Assembly: GCA_963921425.1 (NCBI GenBank) | Contig: OY992833.1 | Coordinates: forward strand, 15,355,738 to 15,419,737 | Source: Dryas octopetala | Taxonomy: Eukaryota > Streptophyta > Magnoliopsida > Rosales > Rosaceae | Length of the DNA stretch: 64,000 bases | Reading direction: 5' to 3' | Shown: positions 33,943 to 45,366 of the stretch, piece after piece | Layout of the letters: each line of letters starts with the position of its first letter | Numbering within the stretch: position 1 is the stretch's first letter | Program-made: the position numbers and the translations under genes | Notes under the pieces: model-generated | The model's input: the letters and a program-made list of their open reading frames with translations, nothing else | What the model was told of the DNA's origin: nothing | The model's database searches: none

Positions 33943-35207
33943 ATTTTGGTCTAGGGGCATTTAGGTCATTTTATTTCTTTATTCAAAATTCGTAGAATTA
34001 ATTCCCAATTCTTAAACTGAGCAGTGTTTTCGTAATACGTCAATGAAGCTTTGTCGCTAGGCTTCATTTAGTAACGAACAAGTGTTGAATCCTGAGACTC
34101 GAAACATTAATCCTAGGAAGGATCGGGTATAGCTCGACGTATAATGTGAGTTGGCCTTTTTTTTGGTGAACGTTTTAAAGGATCGGGTATACTTACTTTA
34201 TATTCAATCATGAAAAAGGATAAATGTTTTAGGATTATTGTTTTGGGAAAGCATGATTTACTCTACTGAAATGGTTTCGGGGAAATTATGATCGAAATTT
34301 ATCTTGCACACTTGACTTTTATACTGATACCTCGTTAAAGGAAATTGAATTCATGATCTTTTGTACTATATATGCTAAATTAATAGAGTGGAAAGCATCT
34401 GAGAGTTACCATTAAATTCCATTTGTTGCATATATAAGTCCATTTTATCAAGAGCTTGGTGGTGAGAGATAATTAAATTTAATGTTTTGATACAAATTTA
34501 TTCGAAAATTAAGTTGCATTAACTCATCCACATCTAGCGTTGAGTAATTACTGGTCACACACTTAAGTGACTCAAAGGACCAACTGGCGGAAGCTAGGCA
34601 CGTGGATTCACACCTTAATTGGTTTTCAAACTAGACAACAAGGTATGAATTCTCCATGACTCTTTTTATTATTTTGTATCATATATAAACCCGAAGTATG
34701 ATCATATAAATTTTAGTATCCGCTATGTTTGTATGATTGTTTCCTAACAGTTTTGGCAGGAAAAAGTTCATTCAATTCTCCATCTTCCATTATGGACCCT
34801 CCTAAGGAAACTCATTCCTTCAATATTAAGAATCTCATTTTTGATTTCACGTGAGCCCCAATCGTTGTTCATTCCCTCATGTTCATTTTGGACCCTCTTA
34901 AACCCTTCAACCCTAAACCCTCAACACAAGAATAAGCAAAAATGGCCGGGAATCATTCCCTTATTCTCATTCATGATTAGTAAACAAGTAATGATAGGGT
35001 ACTATATATCTTCAGAAAAAATTTTCGTTATAGGGATAACTGCTGACTTGGTATCTAAGAGAGAAAAACTTCTTTAAAATTGGAGAAGTATTTATGTGAT
35101 AAGGTATAAAAACATAGATGTCATGATGTTATTAAATTAAGATACCAAGTAATACTTCTCTATTGTAACGAAGTTTTTCTCAACCATCTCCGGGTATCAG
35201 TGGTATG
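33943..35207. other. Intergenic DNA, nothing gene-like
   Basis: AT-rich sequence with a small fold-back near 35050-35185, where words such as GACTTGGTATC and GATACCAAGT pair. No supportable gene. Confidence 0.5.
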
Positions 35208-35373
35208 AAAATTAATATTTTTTAAAAAAATAGTAACTAATGAAATACCTTAGATAAAATTAATAGTGCCTAATTTTAAACACCCTACTCACTAAAAAAA
35301 TTTGTCTAAACCCCCACCCATCTAGAAACTCTTTCAAAACCCCCTAAAATTTATAATCCTAAATTACCCTTCT

Positions 35374-35408
35374 GACGCATGCTGACGCGCGCTGACGCAT
35401 GCTGACGT
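35374..35408 (+). repeat. 10-bp tandem repeat
   Basis: CTGACGCATG, CTGACGCGCG, CTGACGCATG and CTGACGTC follow one another without gaps. Confidence 0.85.
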
Positions 35409-35514
35409 CACTATAACTGTATTTTGGTGAAACTGTTTTTTTTTTTTTTTTGGAATTGAAGTTTTTGCTAAAACTCAATATTTCACTAAAACTAAAATCA
35501 AACACTGAAATTGA

Positions 35515-35650
35515 ATTTCATTACACTAAAACTGAATTTCAAAAATTCAGTTACACTAAAACTGAATTTCAAGAATTCAATTACACTGAAACTGAATTTC
35601 AGAAATTCAGTTACACTAAATTGAAGAATTCAGTTATGAATTCACTTACT
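35515..35650 (+). repeat. 30-bp tandem repeat
   Basis: About four units contain TTACACTAAAACTGAATTTC with AAGAATTCA-type spacers. Because the period is 30, one frame appears to encode a 10-residue repeat; this is not taken as a gene. Confidence 0.85.
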
Positions 35651-36080
35651 GAAACTGAATTAAATGATGAAACAATTACACCTCGACTAAAATGCAATTA
35701 CACCTTAATTAAAAAACAATTACACCTTTACTAAAACAATTGCAATTCACTAAAACAGTTACATCTTTACTGAATTCTGTTTCACTAAAAAGAACACAGC
35801 AACCTTATCAAAAAAAAAAAACAACAATACAACAAGCATTGAGATGATAGGAGTAGCCAACAATACAACGTCGTCCGATCACCTCACGCGCGACGAGTAC
35901 ACGACAGTCGCCACTGCCTCGATCTGTTTCAACCTGCAAATTTGATTCATCATATTTCAGAACCATAATTTCATTCAAAATTCATTTAAAACTCATGTTT
36001 CACGAACTGAAACTGTTTCACGAACTGAAACTGTTTCACTGAAACTGTTTCACGAACTGAAATTGTTTCATCAATAAATG

Positions 36081-36130
36081 TTTAAATGCTCCTTAGCCAT
36101 CAATAAAAAGATGGCTAAGGAGCATTTAAA
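36081..36130. repeat. Hairpin with perfect 21-bp arms
   Basis: Arms 36081-36101 and 36110-36130 (GATGGCTAAGGAGCATTTAAA on the right) are exact inverses around an 8-base loop. It lies about 250 bases past the ORMDL stop on the minus strand. Confidence 0.95.
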
Positions 36131-36381
36131 TAACATTTTAATCTTTAATTAAATAAGCATGACATTTACTGCACCACCACCACCACAATCAACCAACCTG
36201 CAACAATTACCATACCAACAAACTTTCACACCCAGCTCTAAAGACCAACAAACTTTCACACCTAGCTCTAAAGACCAAAAGAATCTACCAACAGACATTT
36301 CCCCATTCGTTTAGTATGCAACAAAGAGCAGGAGGGGTAAAAAACGAAGAAAACTGAAGTCAAACTTTGACCTTATGGAAG

Positions 36382-36520
36382 TCAGTGATCAGCATTGATT
36401 CCAAATATACGAACCTTGTGCATGTTTGGAAACTTTGCTACTACCAGCACAAAAACTGCAAGTGTGTTAAAGAACAGCATTGGATTTTGATAGTCTGTTG
36501 TGTGAGAGGCTATCAAATAC
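36382..36520 (-). pseudogene. Last exon of an ORMDL (ORM1-like) gene, isolated
   Basis: On the minus strand, an acceptor TTTGGCAG precedes 36520. The frame (after one base) reads YLIASHTTDYQNPMLF, then VLVVAKFPNMHKVRIFGI, and stops at TGA 36384-36382. This is the C-terminal third of plant ORMDL proteins, ER membrane regulators of serine palmitoyltransferase and so of sphingolipid synthesis. These 45 residues show no stop or frameshift. The rest of ORMDL, about 110 residues, is absent from the surrounding DNA. It is therefore a captured or duplicated exon, or the second exon of a chimeric gene (see 36700-36845). Confidence 0.85.
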
Positions 36521-36699
36521 CTGCCAAATGATGGATGGGTAAGAAAAATGAACAAAACCAGGTCTTAATCGCCACCACTTGCGGCGGAGCCGCCGCAGTG
36601 GCTGTGAGGTATCAATTTGGGGTTTTTTGATTCATTAACAATTGGACTAATCCAAACACATAGAATTGAAGAGCACAACGAGAAGAAGAAGATGGCTAC

Positions 36700-36845
36700 C
36701 TGACTCGACGGAAATGGTCGCCGGAACATAGAGATCGCCGACAATGATGTCGCCGGCTTCTCTCCTTCGAAACGGCGGGCCTAGGGGTCGTCCAAATCTT
36801 CTGATGGCACCAGTGGACTCGGGACGACGAGAGGAAGCCATCCAT
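36700..36845 (-). CDS. Candidate first exon of a chimeric gene ending in the ORMDL exon
   Basis: On the minus strand, ATG at 36845 opens MDGFLSSSRVHW and stays open for 48 codons to a GT donor at 36699. The two bases left over join the ORMDL exon (36520) in its correct frame, giving a predicted 94-residue protein: 48 novel residues, one junction residue and the ORMDL C-terminus. A CT-rich stretch upstream on this strand (37032-37094) could be a leader. The other ATG at 36841 leads to a stop after the junction. The novel part is arginine-rich with no domain I recognise. Existence of this gene is an inference from frame and splice sites. Confidence 0.3.
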
Positions 36846-37028
36846 GGCGGTCCGGCACCTCGTCGTCGCCGGAACTGGCAGATCTCCGGCGGGGAGCTCG
36901 GGTCTGCCTAGACCCGATCCGGTGTCGACGTTCAGTTTCGCGGAGAGTGGAGGGCAGGGAGAGGATGAGGGGGGAGAGGTGAGCGTGATGGGACTGGTAT
37001 CGCTGGCAACCGTCGCCGGACGGCGGCG

Positions 37029-37031
<3 letters not shown>

Positions 37032-37094
<63 letters not shown>
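37032..37094. repeat. Long (GA)n microsatellite
   Basis: About 31 GA units without interruption, then GATAGATAG. Read on the minus strand it is a CT repeat upstream of 36845. Confidence 0.95.
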
Positions 37095-37099
<5 letters not shown>

Positions 37100-37416
37100 T
37101 AGAGCACGCACAGAGAGAGAAATTTCAGAAATGTGGGCTTGATATTTTTTTCGAGGGTTATAATTGGAAAAAAAATGGTAAAACTGGAAAATTAAAAGAT
37201 GGGGAGTCAAACTTGACTGGGTATTAGTTGACTAGGGGGTTTAGAAAAATATTAAGTGTAAGATTGGGGGTTATAGGAGAGGTAGATTTTGGGTGGAGGT
37301 TATGAAAGATTTTATCTCTAACTAGGGGGTTTATAATTATTAACATTAAAATTAATATTGTAAGGAAATTAATATTTTTTTAAAATTATAGCTAATGAAA
37401 TACTTTAGATAAAATT

Positions 37417-38359
37417 ATATAAATAAACTCGATACAGCTCAAATTCGTATTGAGTTCCATTTTTTTTGGCTCGTATAAGATATAAGATATAAGCTAAGCC
37501 AAGCTCAAACTCGAAAAATTTAAAATAAGCCAAGCTTGAGTACGGTGGTATTCGATTTGGCTCAGCTCGTTTACACTACCACATTTTGGATACCACTTGC
37601 ATCCAAGTTGGCTATGCCCCATCATGTAGCGTAATGACATCATAACTATTATATCTGACGAGATTTAATTTAATTTGTTATTTATTAATTTATCTTTCTT
37701 TTTTTTTTTTGCGATAAAAGGCTGTAATCTTATTAATTTATCTTGAATTAATCAACTGTAATTAATACATTAGTAATTGATGCACTGTAATTAATGCACC
37801 AAGTACCAAAAGATGTTACTCGTAGGCTCTAGGAATTTGTAAACATGCTAGATGTAGTTTACCAAAAGTTGACCAAAAAAATAAAGGTGACTTCTATTTA
37901 AATCCTTTAATTTTATAATTTATTAACTAAAACCTTATAATTTTAAAAGTTTGACTAAATTCCAATACTATTGTAACTATTACATATTACATAATATTGT
38001 TCCATAAATTTCTATTTTTTTTTTTCACACATACTAAGTGTCAAGCTTTTGGTGGTCATTTTCGAGTATTTGGTAGTGCATTTTTACTTTTTTCTCAAAC
38101 TCTTGTTTGTCGGCTTTATATTAGGTTTTAACTCAGTTTCTACAAATCTTATTATCTACCTTAAGAAAGTATGAGGTGAACCCATACTCTTATACACTCA
38201 AAAAATAAAAAAAATAATAACATATTTCTTTAACAAGGCAACGATCAAAGGGTTTTGTTTAAAAAAAAAACAAACAAGAGCTTTATTTAGAAAAAATAAA
38301 GCCATAAGATTTTTGTTCAAATAAGAAAAATAAGAAATGTAAAAAGGAATAAACTCTAA
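37417..38359. other. AT-rich intergenic DNA
   Basis: No coding sequence or recognised element seen. Confidence 0.5.
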
Positions 38360-39192
38360 GGGCTCATCTGGTAACATTTTACAGAACAATTTTCTAAAAA
38401 CTGTATTGTAAAATGAAAATGACAAATTAAATTTTGCATTCTCAAAATATGAGAAGGCGTCTGGTAGCATAATTGAAAAACAATTATATAAAACAAAAAT
38501 AATGAAAACACATTTGATATTAATCAATTATTACAACCAAATAATTATATTCACAAAAGATATTAATTATAAATTATTACTAACCAATTTCATAAAATAT
38601 ATAATTAAAAAAAAAAAAAGATAAGTTTCATAAAACCCAACCCACCTCGGCCGGCGCGACTACCTTGGAGGTGGAAGAGTTGTTGGTGACCGTATTATTA
38701 ATGAAGATAAAACTGCAAACACTTATGATCTAGTTGAACGGATGTATTTTCCTTATGTAAGGTTTGTTAAGGCTTGTGAGCTTCCTGTCATGGAATGTTA
38801 TGACGAGTTTTGATCCGTTTATTGAAGTGAGAATTGGAAACTATAGAGGGATTATAAAGTAAATATTTTGAAAAATGGGTGAGGTAGGCAGCGGCAGGGG
38901 GTAAGGCTGCCGCCGAAGGTGGGTCTGGCTAGGTGAGGAGGAGGTGCATATCACATGTTTTTTCATTTTTTTTCAGTTGTAAATTTTTTTTTATTTGTAT
39001 GTGTGTTCACTATATTTTCTAAATTGACTGAAAACATCATTTAGTCGTTTTCTGAATTTACACTGTAAACTATAAATTATATTTTGTGTTTTTCAAAAAC
39101 CGTTTTCTCAATACGGTAACCAAATATATTTTTATTATTTTTAAAATTTATAAAATGAAAAATCCTTTTGTAAAACGTTATCAAATGCACCC
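38360..39192 (+). mobile_element. PIF/Harbinger-like MITE with captured gene fragment, copy 2
   Basis: Reverse-oriented relative to copy 1 (142-1014): ends GGGCTCATCTGGTAAC and, in inverse, GGGTGCATTTGATAACG. TAA lies directly outside both ends (38357-38359 and 39193-39195), fitting the 3-base TWA target of PIF/Harbinger elements. It contains the same C2-domain fragment. Its right end is 320 bases before the start codon of the gene at 39513. Confidence 0.78.
38643..38859 (+). pseudogene. Captured MCTP/FTIP-type C2-domain fragment, copy 2
   Basis: Reads GGGRVVGDRIIN, TYDLVERMYFPYVRFVK and, after an indel and a TGA, SFDPFIEVRIGNYRGI. It keeps the DPF of the C2 calcium loop that copy 1 lost, but has a broken frame that copy 1 does not have. 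The two fragments derive from one capture event and have decayed independently. Confidence 0.8.
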
Positions 39193-39512
39193 TAATTTTC
39201 TGAAGAAATAATCATGCTAGATAGCCTAGAAGTAACCCACCACACACCGTTTGGCCGTTTCTAAAGGAAGCGCCAGCAGATACAAAAGTCTTTCTGGTTG
39301 CCACACGTCGCAGTTTCTTTCCCCAACGAGCCCACAACGACACGCCGAGGCTCTCACTATCAGACACCTGTTCACAACCATCCCAACCGCCACAAAACAA
39401 GGCCAACCCCTTCAGTCCCTCACCAGGAGAGAGTGTCTTCCGTGACTTGCCCAAGAACTCAAGCATTTTGACCGTTTTTGTTCCCCAACGACGAAAACCA
39501 GAGAAAGGAATT

Positions 39513-42500
39513 ATGGCGAGGAGGGTTTTGTTAGGAGTCCAAAAGAAAAGACCCATTCGGCGTAACAAGAAGAAGCTGCTGAAGAAAGTCATAGACTATC
39601 TCATCTCTGACTCTTACATGTTTGCTCCTCTAATCTCTCTCCCACCTTCTGGTTTTAGCTCACCCATGAAGTCACCTGCTTCTGTTACAGGTTTACTTTC
39701 TTTTTTATTTTTTTCAACCCTTTTAATTTCTGGGTTTTCTTCCAATTTTACTGTTTTTACAGCTTCGTTATCATATTTATGTTGATGGGTTCTGAAGGAT
39801 TTGACTCAATAGAGTGGTTTTTATAGGCTTAGGAGTGGAAGGGAAGCAACCCATTAAAGAAAACAAGAGGTTGCTCAAGAAGGTTGGGGACTATCTCAAG
39901 TCTGACTCTTACATGTATGCTTCTTTGCTTGTTCCACCTCAATCAATCAGTAGCCCTCCCAAAGGTACTGTTCCTCCTACTACGTTTTTTCGTTTTTCAA
40001 CGTTTGCACCATCATATTCTTGGCAGTTCTATACGGGTCTTTTGAATTGTTAGTCCCTATGTTTGCCTAATTTTGGTGTCATGCTTTCTCTTAACTTTTA
40101 TTGATGCTCTGTTATGAAACCTTACATGGACACCTTTGCTCATAATATTTACTGTCATGGTGGCAATTGCACAATGCCCATAAATAAAATATCTCAGCTT
40201 AGTTTCTCTCCCTCTATGCTCACTGCTCAAGCGTTGGTACCATTATCCTTCCACATTTTGCATTTTATTTTCCTTGAACACTCTGCACAATCAAAATTTA
40301 ATAGAATGCATGGCAAAATTTCTAAATTAAAGTGAAGAGAAGAAGGATGTTTCATAATTTTGCTATGTCTTATGTGTATTGATGCTTAAATCCTTTAGCC
40401 ATGTTTCCAACTGTTCCAAAGACTGTTGAAAAGGAAAATAGGGGTCTGTGAGCTATGCATAAGATTAAAGCATATTGACATTTTGATCCCATGAATATAT
40501 AAGTAAGAGATCTAGTCGGTGAAATAGATGAGAAATTAGATTTTCAGAAGTATGGATTGTATTTGGCATTTGAAAATTTTATAAGTTGCACAGAAGTGAG
40601 ATGTGAAAGGAAACAAGGTGTAGTGAGTTAAGCACATCAATTAACTGTTTCCCATTACATCAAGAAGTTGTTGGTTTTTTGAATCACTGATTATGAATTA
40701 TACAGTCAAAAGTAGTGACTGGTGGGCATTTGTAATGCTTATCATGTGCAACGATGCAAAAGATAAATCTCAGCTGTGCTCTAAAAGCTGGAGAAATGAG
40801 TAGAAAATGTAGGAGGAGGCATGGATAACCCATAATAAACTAGTAGTGATCACTTTATTTCTAAAATACAAATTCTATAACACAATCAATTAAACATTTG
40901 AGTGGGAGGGTTGCTCTGCCAATTAAGGTCTTCTGTCGCCAAATGCAATGATGCTTATTAATTAATTACATAAGTTGTGGTGAAATCTTTATACCAAATA
41001 CTTCTGCAAACTCAACACTGATATGCAATATTATATGCTGCTAAACAATGTCGTTATTCAGAATGTGGGCAAAGAGATTTCTCTTCTATTGCATTGGAAA
41101 AGGGCTGGTGGAAGTGTTGATTTGGTCTTTATAAATTAGTTGGCATTGGACAGCAACTTAGAGTTCCATTGTGAAGCTACAAGACATAAATTTATTATCA
41201 GGAAAGGAAATATGACTATGAAATCTAGAAAATGAAAATAAAGGGTTATGGATCCGACATTCCAAATTGGTTGTGTTCTAGGCAATAATTGATATCTCTG
41301 TCAAAAATACAAATGCGCAATCATATATGCAATTCGGTGGGTTCTTGGACCTGGTAATGTTTGTTTTCGAATATCATGTTTTTGTACTGAAAAATCTATT
41401 TGAGATCCAAAGCATCGATGTTGCTATTTAATGCCAGATATCACCAGTACGTTCCTACCAAAAGGCACCACAATATGGAAGTATGTTACTTTGTGTTGCT
41501 AAATTTATGGTACTAGCGTTGCTGTTAATTCTATTGCTTGGATGAGTGGTGCAGTCATAATGTTCAGTACTATGAAGTGAAGCTTTGTTATTTTACCACC
41601 AAGTTGTAGAAGGGAAAAAAAAAATGATCACCAAGTTCTTGTTTCTACCTAAGTTGGGTCATCTAGGAGGGGAATTTTCTGTATCTAAGTATGCTGTACC
41701 ATTTACTTAATAAAATGAAAGATGTCCAGCAATCTCTTTTTCTTTTCTTAATAAAAGAAGATATGCGTGCATATATGTGTGTAATTGAGGTTGGAAAATA
41801 TACATCTGCAAAATTGATTTGGTGTCCACATGTATTTAGAATGCTACTATAACAGATGTCCACTACTCAATGTTTGCTTTTCTTGTGCTTTATTTTGTTC
41901 TTTTCACTGTTTTCGCCCCTTTATTTTGTAGTTCTTATGGGTTCTCTGTGTTATTGACTTGGTAAATCACAATTAGGGTCGTTATGAAATTTTTCAGTTT
42001 TTACACTAATTTTCTTAATTTTCTTGTTCCAATGTATGGAATTTCAGGGTCTTCACAGTACCTTGAGAGGGTCACCAGCATGGCAGTTCTCAAAAGAAAA
42101 TTAATTTTGAAAGACAACAAACCAAATGAACAGTTGGCAAATGTAGTAACAGAGGATCAAGCCTCAAAAGGCTATCTTCCTGAGAAAATCATTTCAGAGC
42201 AAGAATCTTTAGTGCACGAGGAAACAGTGAAGCATGTGGTTCACCATTGCTGTCGCTCATCATTGATGTCAGGTCACATCTTTTAGCACATGATATGCTG
42301 ATAGTCCCTCAGGCAGTTCATTCATTTTTGTAACTCTTTGTTTTTTTTATGGATTTTATAACTATTTTAGCTACGGAACATTGCTGCAATTTGGAAGGCT
42401 AGGAGCTAGATTTTCAGGTTTCTGTATCTGTCATAGCTTTGTATGTTTTCTTATGTCAAGGATCACATGTCAAGTAAATTTAATCTCACAGTGAATATTA

Positions 42501-42782
42501 TGAACTCTGATTTTTGAGTCTTTCTATAATTTGTAATCGAGGAGTTTGTATTAGGTTGTTAGTTTATCAATGGTGTGCATTGATCTGACATTACACTGTA
42601 TAATGTGTCACTGGAATCTCTGGAAAAGATGGGCCACTAGAATGATGTTTCAATGAGTTCTGAATCATTTTTTAGTGTTCTCGAGACTACATGGTATTCA
42701 CATGATCTGTGAGGTGCTTGTTTTCTTCTGTGGTACAGGGAAAAGAATGCTTCGCTCGCAGCTAAGGAAGCTTGTTGACTGA
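39513..42782 (+). CDS. Plant protein of unknown function with an internal duplicated motif, 4 exons
   Basis: Exons 39513-39690, 39827-39964, 42048-42272 and 42739-42782 join through GT-AG introns, all phase 1, into a 194-residue protein with stop TGA 42780-42782. Exon 1 encodes PIRRNKKKLLKKVIDYL followed by SDSYMFAPL. Exon 2 repeats this as PIKENKRLLKKVGDYL and SDSYMYASL. Each copy is followed by a serine/proline-rich piece ending PMK or PPK. Exon 3 is acidic and polar with HHCC near its end; exon 4 adds KRMLRSQLRKLVD. The protein is basic and lacks a signal peptide or membrane segment. Exons 2 and 3 are multiples of three, so skipping either keeps frame. I do not recognise a named family. 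The open frames, matched phases and good splice sites make it a credible gene. Confidence 0.75.
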
Positions 42783-43960
42783 AAGGATGAGGCATGCACT
42801 TAATAGTAATGCACACAAACCGTTGTTATACCGTATACGTGGTTTGATTAGACTTTGTCATGTTTACTGGTGTATGTTTGAATGAAATAATAATGACACT
42901 GTTGGCATGAACTTATATGATGAGTGTTTACAATTAGGGAATTTCCATACTTCAAGTTACTGTAGAGGAAGTGAACTTTTGCATGACCTCATGCGCGGTG
43001 GAAGAACAATGTCTTTATCATCCAGACTAATATATATATGATTAGACTTAAAGCATGTTGATCATTCGACTGTTACAAGCTTGTATGATGCTGTTATGTA
43101 AGCCTATATTGTCGGAACCGATGTGGGATCCTATGATATTTATGCAGAAAATGGTACTAGCTTGTCAGGGATTGAATATCTTTTTCTTTTCTTTTTTTTT
43201 TCTTTTTCTTTTTCTTTTTTTAATTTTGAATGTAACATTTATCTTTTTGTTGAGTTTTTGTTCGACTTGAAATAATGGTCAGATAATTTGTAAGTTACCT
43301 ATCTGTGCAAGTCTAGTTTTGATTTCTTACTTCGCATAAATTAATTTGAGCTTTAGGGTTGTTTTATTGAGTATTAGAGCATGAGCTGAAGTTCTTGATG
43401 TCATAACCAGATTGTATTATCACTTAAGTAGAGTTGTCTCATGCTTGTGAAAAGAGCAACAGTTTGTTCTCCGTCCAAATAACCATTTCAAATGGGGAGA
43501 GCTAATTGAATACAGACCATAAAAATGGGTTGGCCCTCCATACAGGGAGCCACACCACAACCCATCCGTCTAGGTAAATGAGTCGTATTCGTACCTCTAT
43601 AAGGGATGTGACTATATATAGATCGAATAACAGACACTTCATTTAATTCATTTAATAGAGGAAGCTTTCATTTTAACGGGACACAGACTCGCTCGGCTTG
43701 AACTCAAATCGTGAATTCTTATTTGCTAATGTGTTTCACATTAGCCTCAATGATAAGTTAGGCGTTCATGAAAATATTATTGCAGTGTCGGAAACAACAT
43801 CAATAGCATAAAATTTGTAGTTCCGTAAAACCTATTAAAATTTATAGTAAATTAGATACAAATACCAAATCACTAATAAATTTGGTAAGGACATTGGGAT
43901 ACTAACTTAGCCTAAAGGATAATCCTTGCACACTGCATCAGTGAGCAGAAATTAGGCTGC
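42783..43960. other. 3' flank of the unknown gene and intergenic DNA
   Basis: AT-rich sequence with a T/C-rich run at 43181-43219. The polyadenylation site cannot be fixed. No further exon supported. Confidence 0.45.
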
Positions 43961-44195
43961 CGAACACTCGGCAAGTGCATTTATATATTTGAGATGTATC
44001 TGTATTTTTTGAACTGCATTTGCTCGACAGGTGCATCTGTATGTTGAAGTGCATCTACATTTTCTTAGTTGCATCTGCTCGGCAAGTATTAAAGTACATC
44101 TGCATTTTTTGAGTTGTATCAACACTTTTTGAGCTGCATATGCACAAATTTTGCATATGCACCAATTTTCGCAGATGCACTTGCCGAGCGCTTGG
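43960..44195. repeat. Short inverted-repeat (MITE-like) segment
   Basis: The ends CCGAACACTCGGCAAGTGCA and TGCACTTGCCGAGCGCTTGG pair at most positions. The interior repeats TGCATCTG-type words. No target duplication or class could be assigned. Confidence 0.45.
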
Positions 44196-44599
44196 TCTTT
44201 TTACCTAGTGCTCGACAAAAGTTTTTAGCCTAGAACTCAGGTGATTAAGCCAATTATCTTTTTTAACAACATTTTTAGTGATCGAGCCCTAGAATCTAAT
44301 GCACCCTAAAATTTAAGGATGGAGCATCCTAGGCATTTCAAGAAATACAATTATATGAATGTGATTGCGCCATCATGACTTTTAATATGATACCATGTTA
44401 CCATAGAAAGGAATAGAAGGGGGTTTAGACGGCTTACTTTGTCGGTTTAAACTTTACTTGCTCCAGCAGGCCCTCCCCCTTATTTTCTTTGTGGAAAACG
44501 GGGGACTTTCAGCGTAGTATCGATAAGTAGGCGGCTACTCTATAAGGAAATAATCAAAGTTTATATGTTGTGCATGTTTGACGTTCTCATAGATCTTAA

Positions 44600-45067
44600 T
44601 GACTCTTGCATGGGTAACAGTTGTCTTAGCTTAGCACTAGGGAACATATAAGTTAACTGATTAGGGGAGGCCTAAGAAGCTCTTAGTTTATGTCTTAGGA
44701 GAACAATTGCGAGAAAGTAACTAATCAAACCTTTTTAGCAGTCAAACTTTAATACATTGTGTTTGAATTAATTGTCATTAGCCTTGGATGGTTAGAATAT
44801 GCATATCTGATGTGAAACTGAAAACTTATATTGCAAGATAGGATAATAGGTGTGTGCGTGTGAGGATGTGTGCATGAGTTCCATCTTTCTAAACCCCTCC
44901 CATTTAGTTATTCTTTTGATTATTTGAACTGATTTGTTGTTTATTAACCATTCCTTGTGGGACCGACCTTGTGCTTGTATGCTTTGCTACTGATGCGATT
45001 TGTGCACTTGCGAGTATACTTGAAATGAAATATATGTTTATTATGTTATAAGAAAACATTCAACAAT
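44600..45067 (+). repeat. Probable LTR end of an older Athila-like element, plus strand
   Basis: The stretch TGTGGGACCGACCTTGTGCT (about 44957-44976) followed by GATTTGTGCACTTGCGAG resembles the 3' part of Athila LTRs; the same GATTTGTGCACTTGC word occurs in opposite orientation near the inner end of the LTR at 53912. The end may be the CAACA at 45061-45065. The start is not visible. Confidence 0.4.
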
Positions 45068-45307
45068 ATCAAATCATAAATTAAGTTGACTGATCAGCTT
45101 GTGCACTTACTTTATTGAATAAACTTGCTCAACATTGGTTTTCACTTTCCTTGTCATTGTTTTCTCCTAGGAAGAGTCTTGATTGCTTACCATGACCTCC
45201 CTATATCCCAAATGTGCTCATTTGATCGTAAAATCTTGCAAGTTTTTCTTTTTCATATCAGTTGGAGTGGGATAGATGTGTTTCAAATCCTTTCATGAAA
45301 ATTTCAT

Positions 45308-45366
45308 ACAATTGAATTGAAACCAAATGTATGAAGATCTCATACATTTGGTTTCAATTCAATTGT
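45308..45366. repeat. Hairpin with perfect 27-bp arms
   Basis: Arms 45308-45334 and 45340-45366 are exact inverses around the 5-base loop AGATC. The left arm contains ATTGAAACCAAATGTATGA. Confidence 0.97.

Larger units (their letters stand above)
35208..37416 (-). mobile_element. Repeat-bounded segment carrying an ORMDL exon; type uncertain
   Basis: A direct repeat of about 50 bases (containing ACTAATGAAATACCTTAGAT on the left, GCTAATGAAATACTTTAGAT on the right) bounds the segment at 35208-35262 and 37365-37416. Just inside, both ends are rich in CCCCCTA-type words in opposite orientation. It holds several tandem repeats, a 21-bp hairpin, an ORMDL last exon and a long GA repeat. It looks like an inserted, gene-carrying element, but I could not assign a class. 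Confidence 0.4.

Noticed and set aside
35450..35734. Protein with a 10-residue repeat
   Set aside because: It is a reading of a 30-bp tandem DNA repeat with AT-rich content and no promoter or splice context.
36781..37210. Serine/leucine or arginine/glutamate repeat proteins over the GA microsatellite
   Set aside because: They are translations of a dinucleotide repeat.
39251..39445. Upstream ORF before the gene at 39513
   Set aside because: It does not begin with ATG and has no recognised content; treated as leader sequence.
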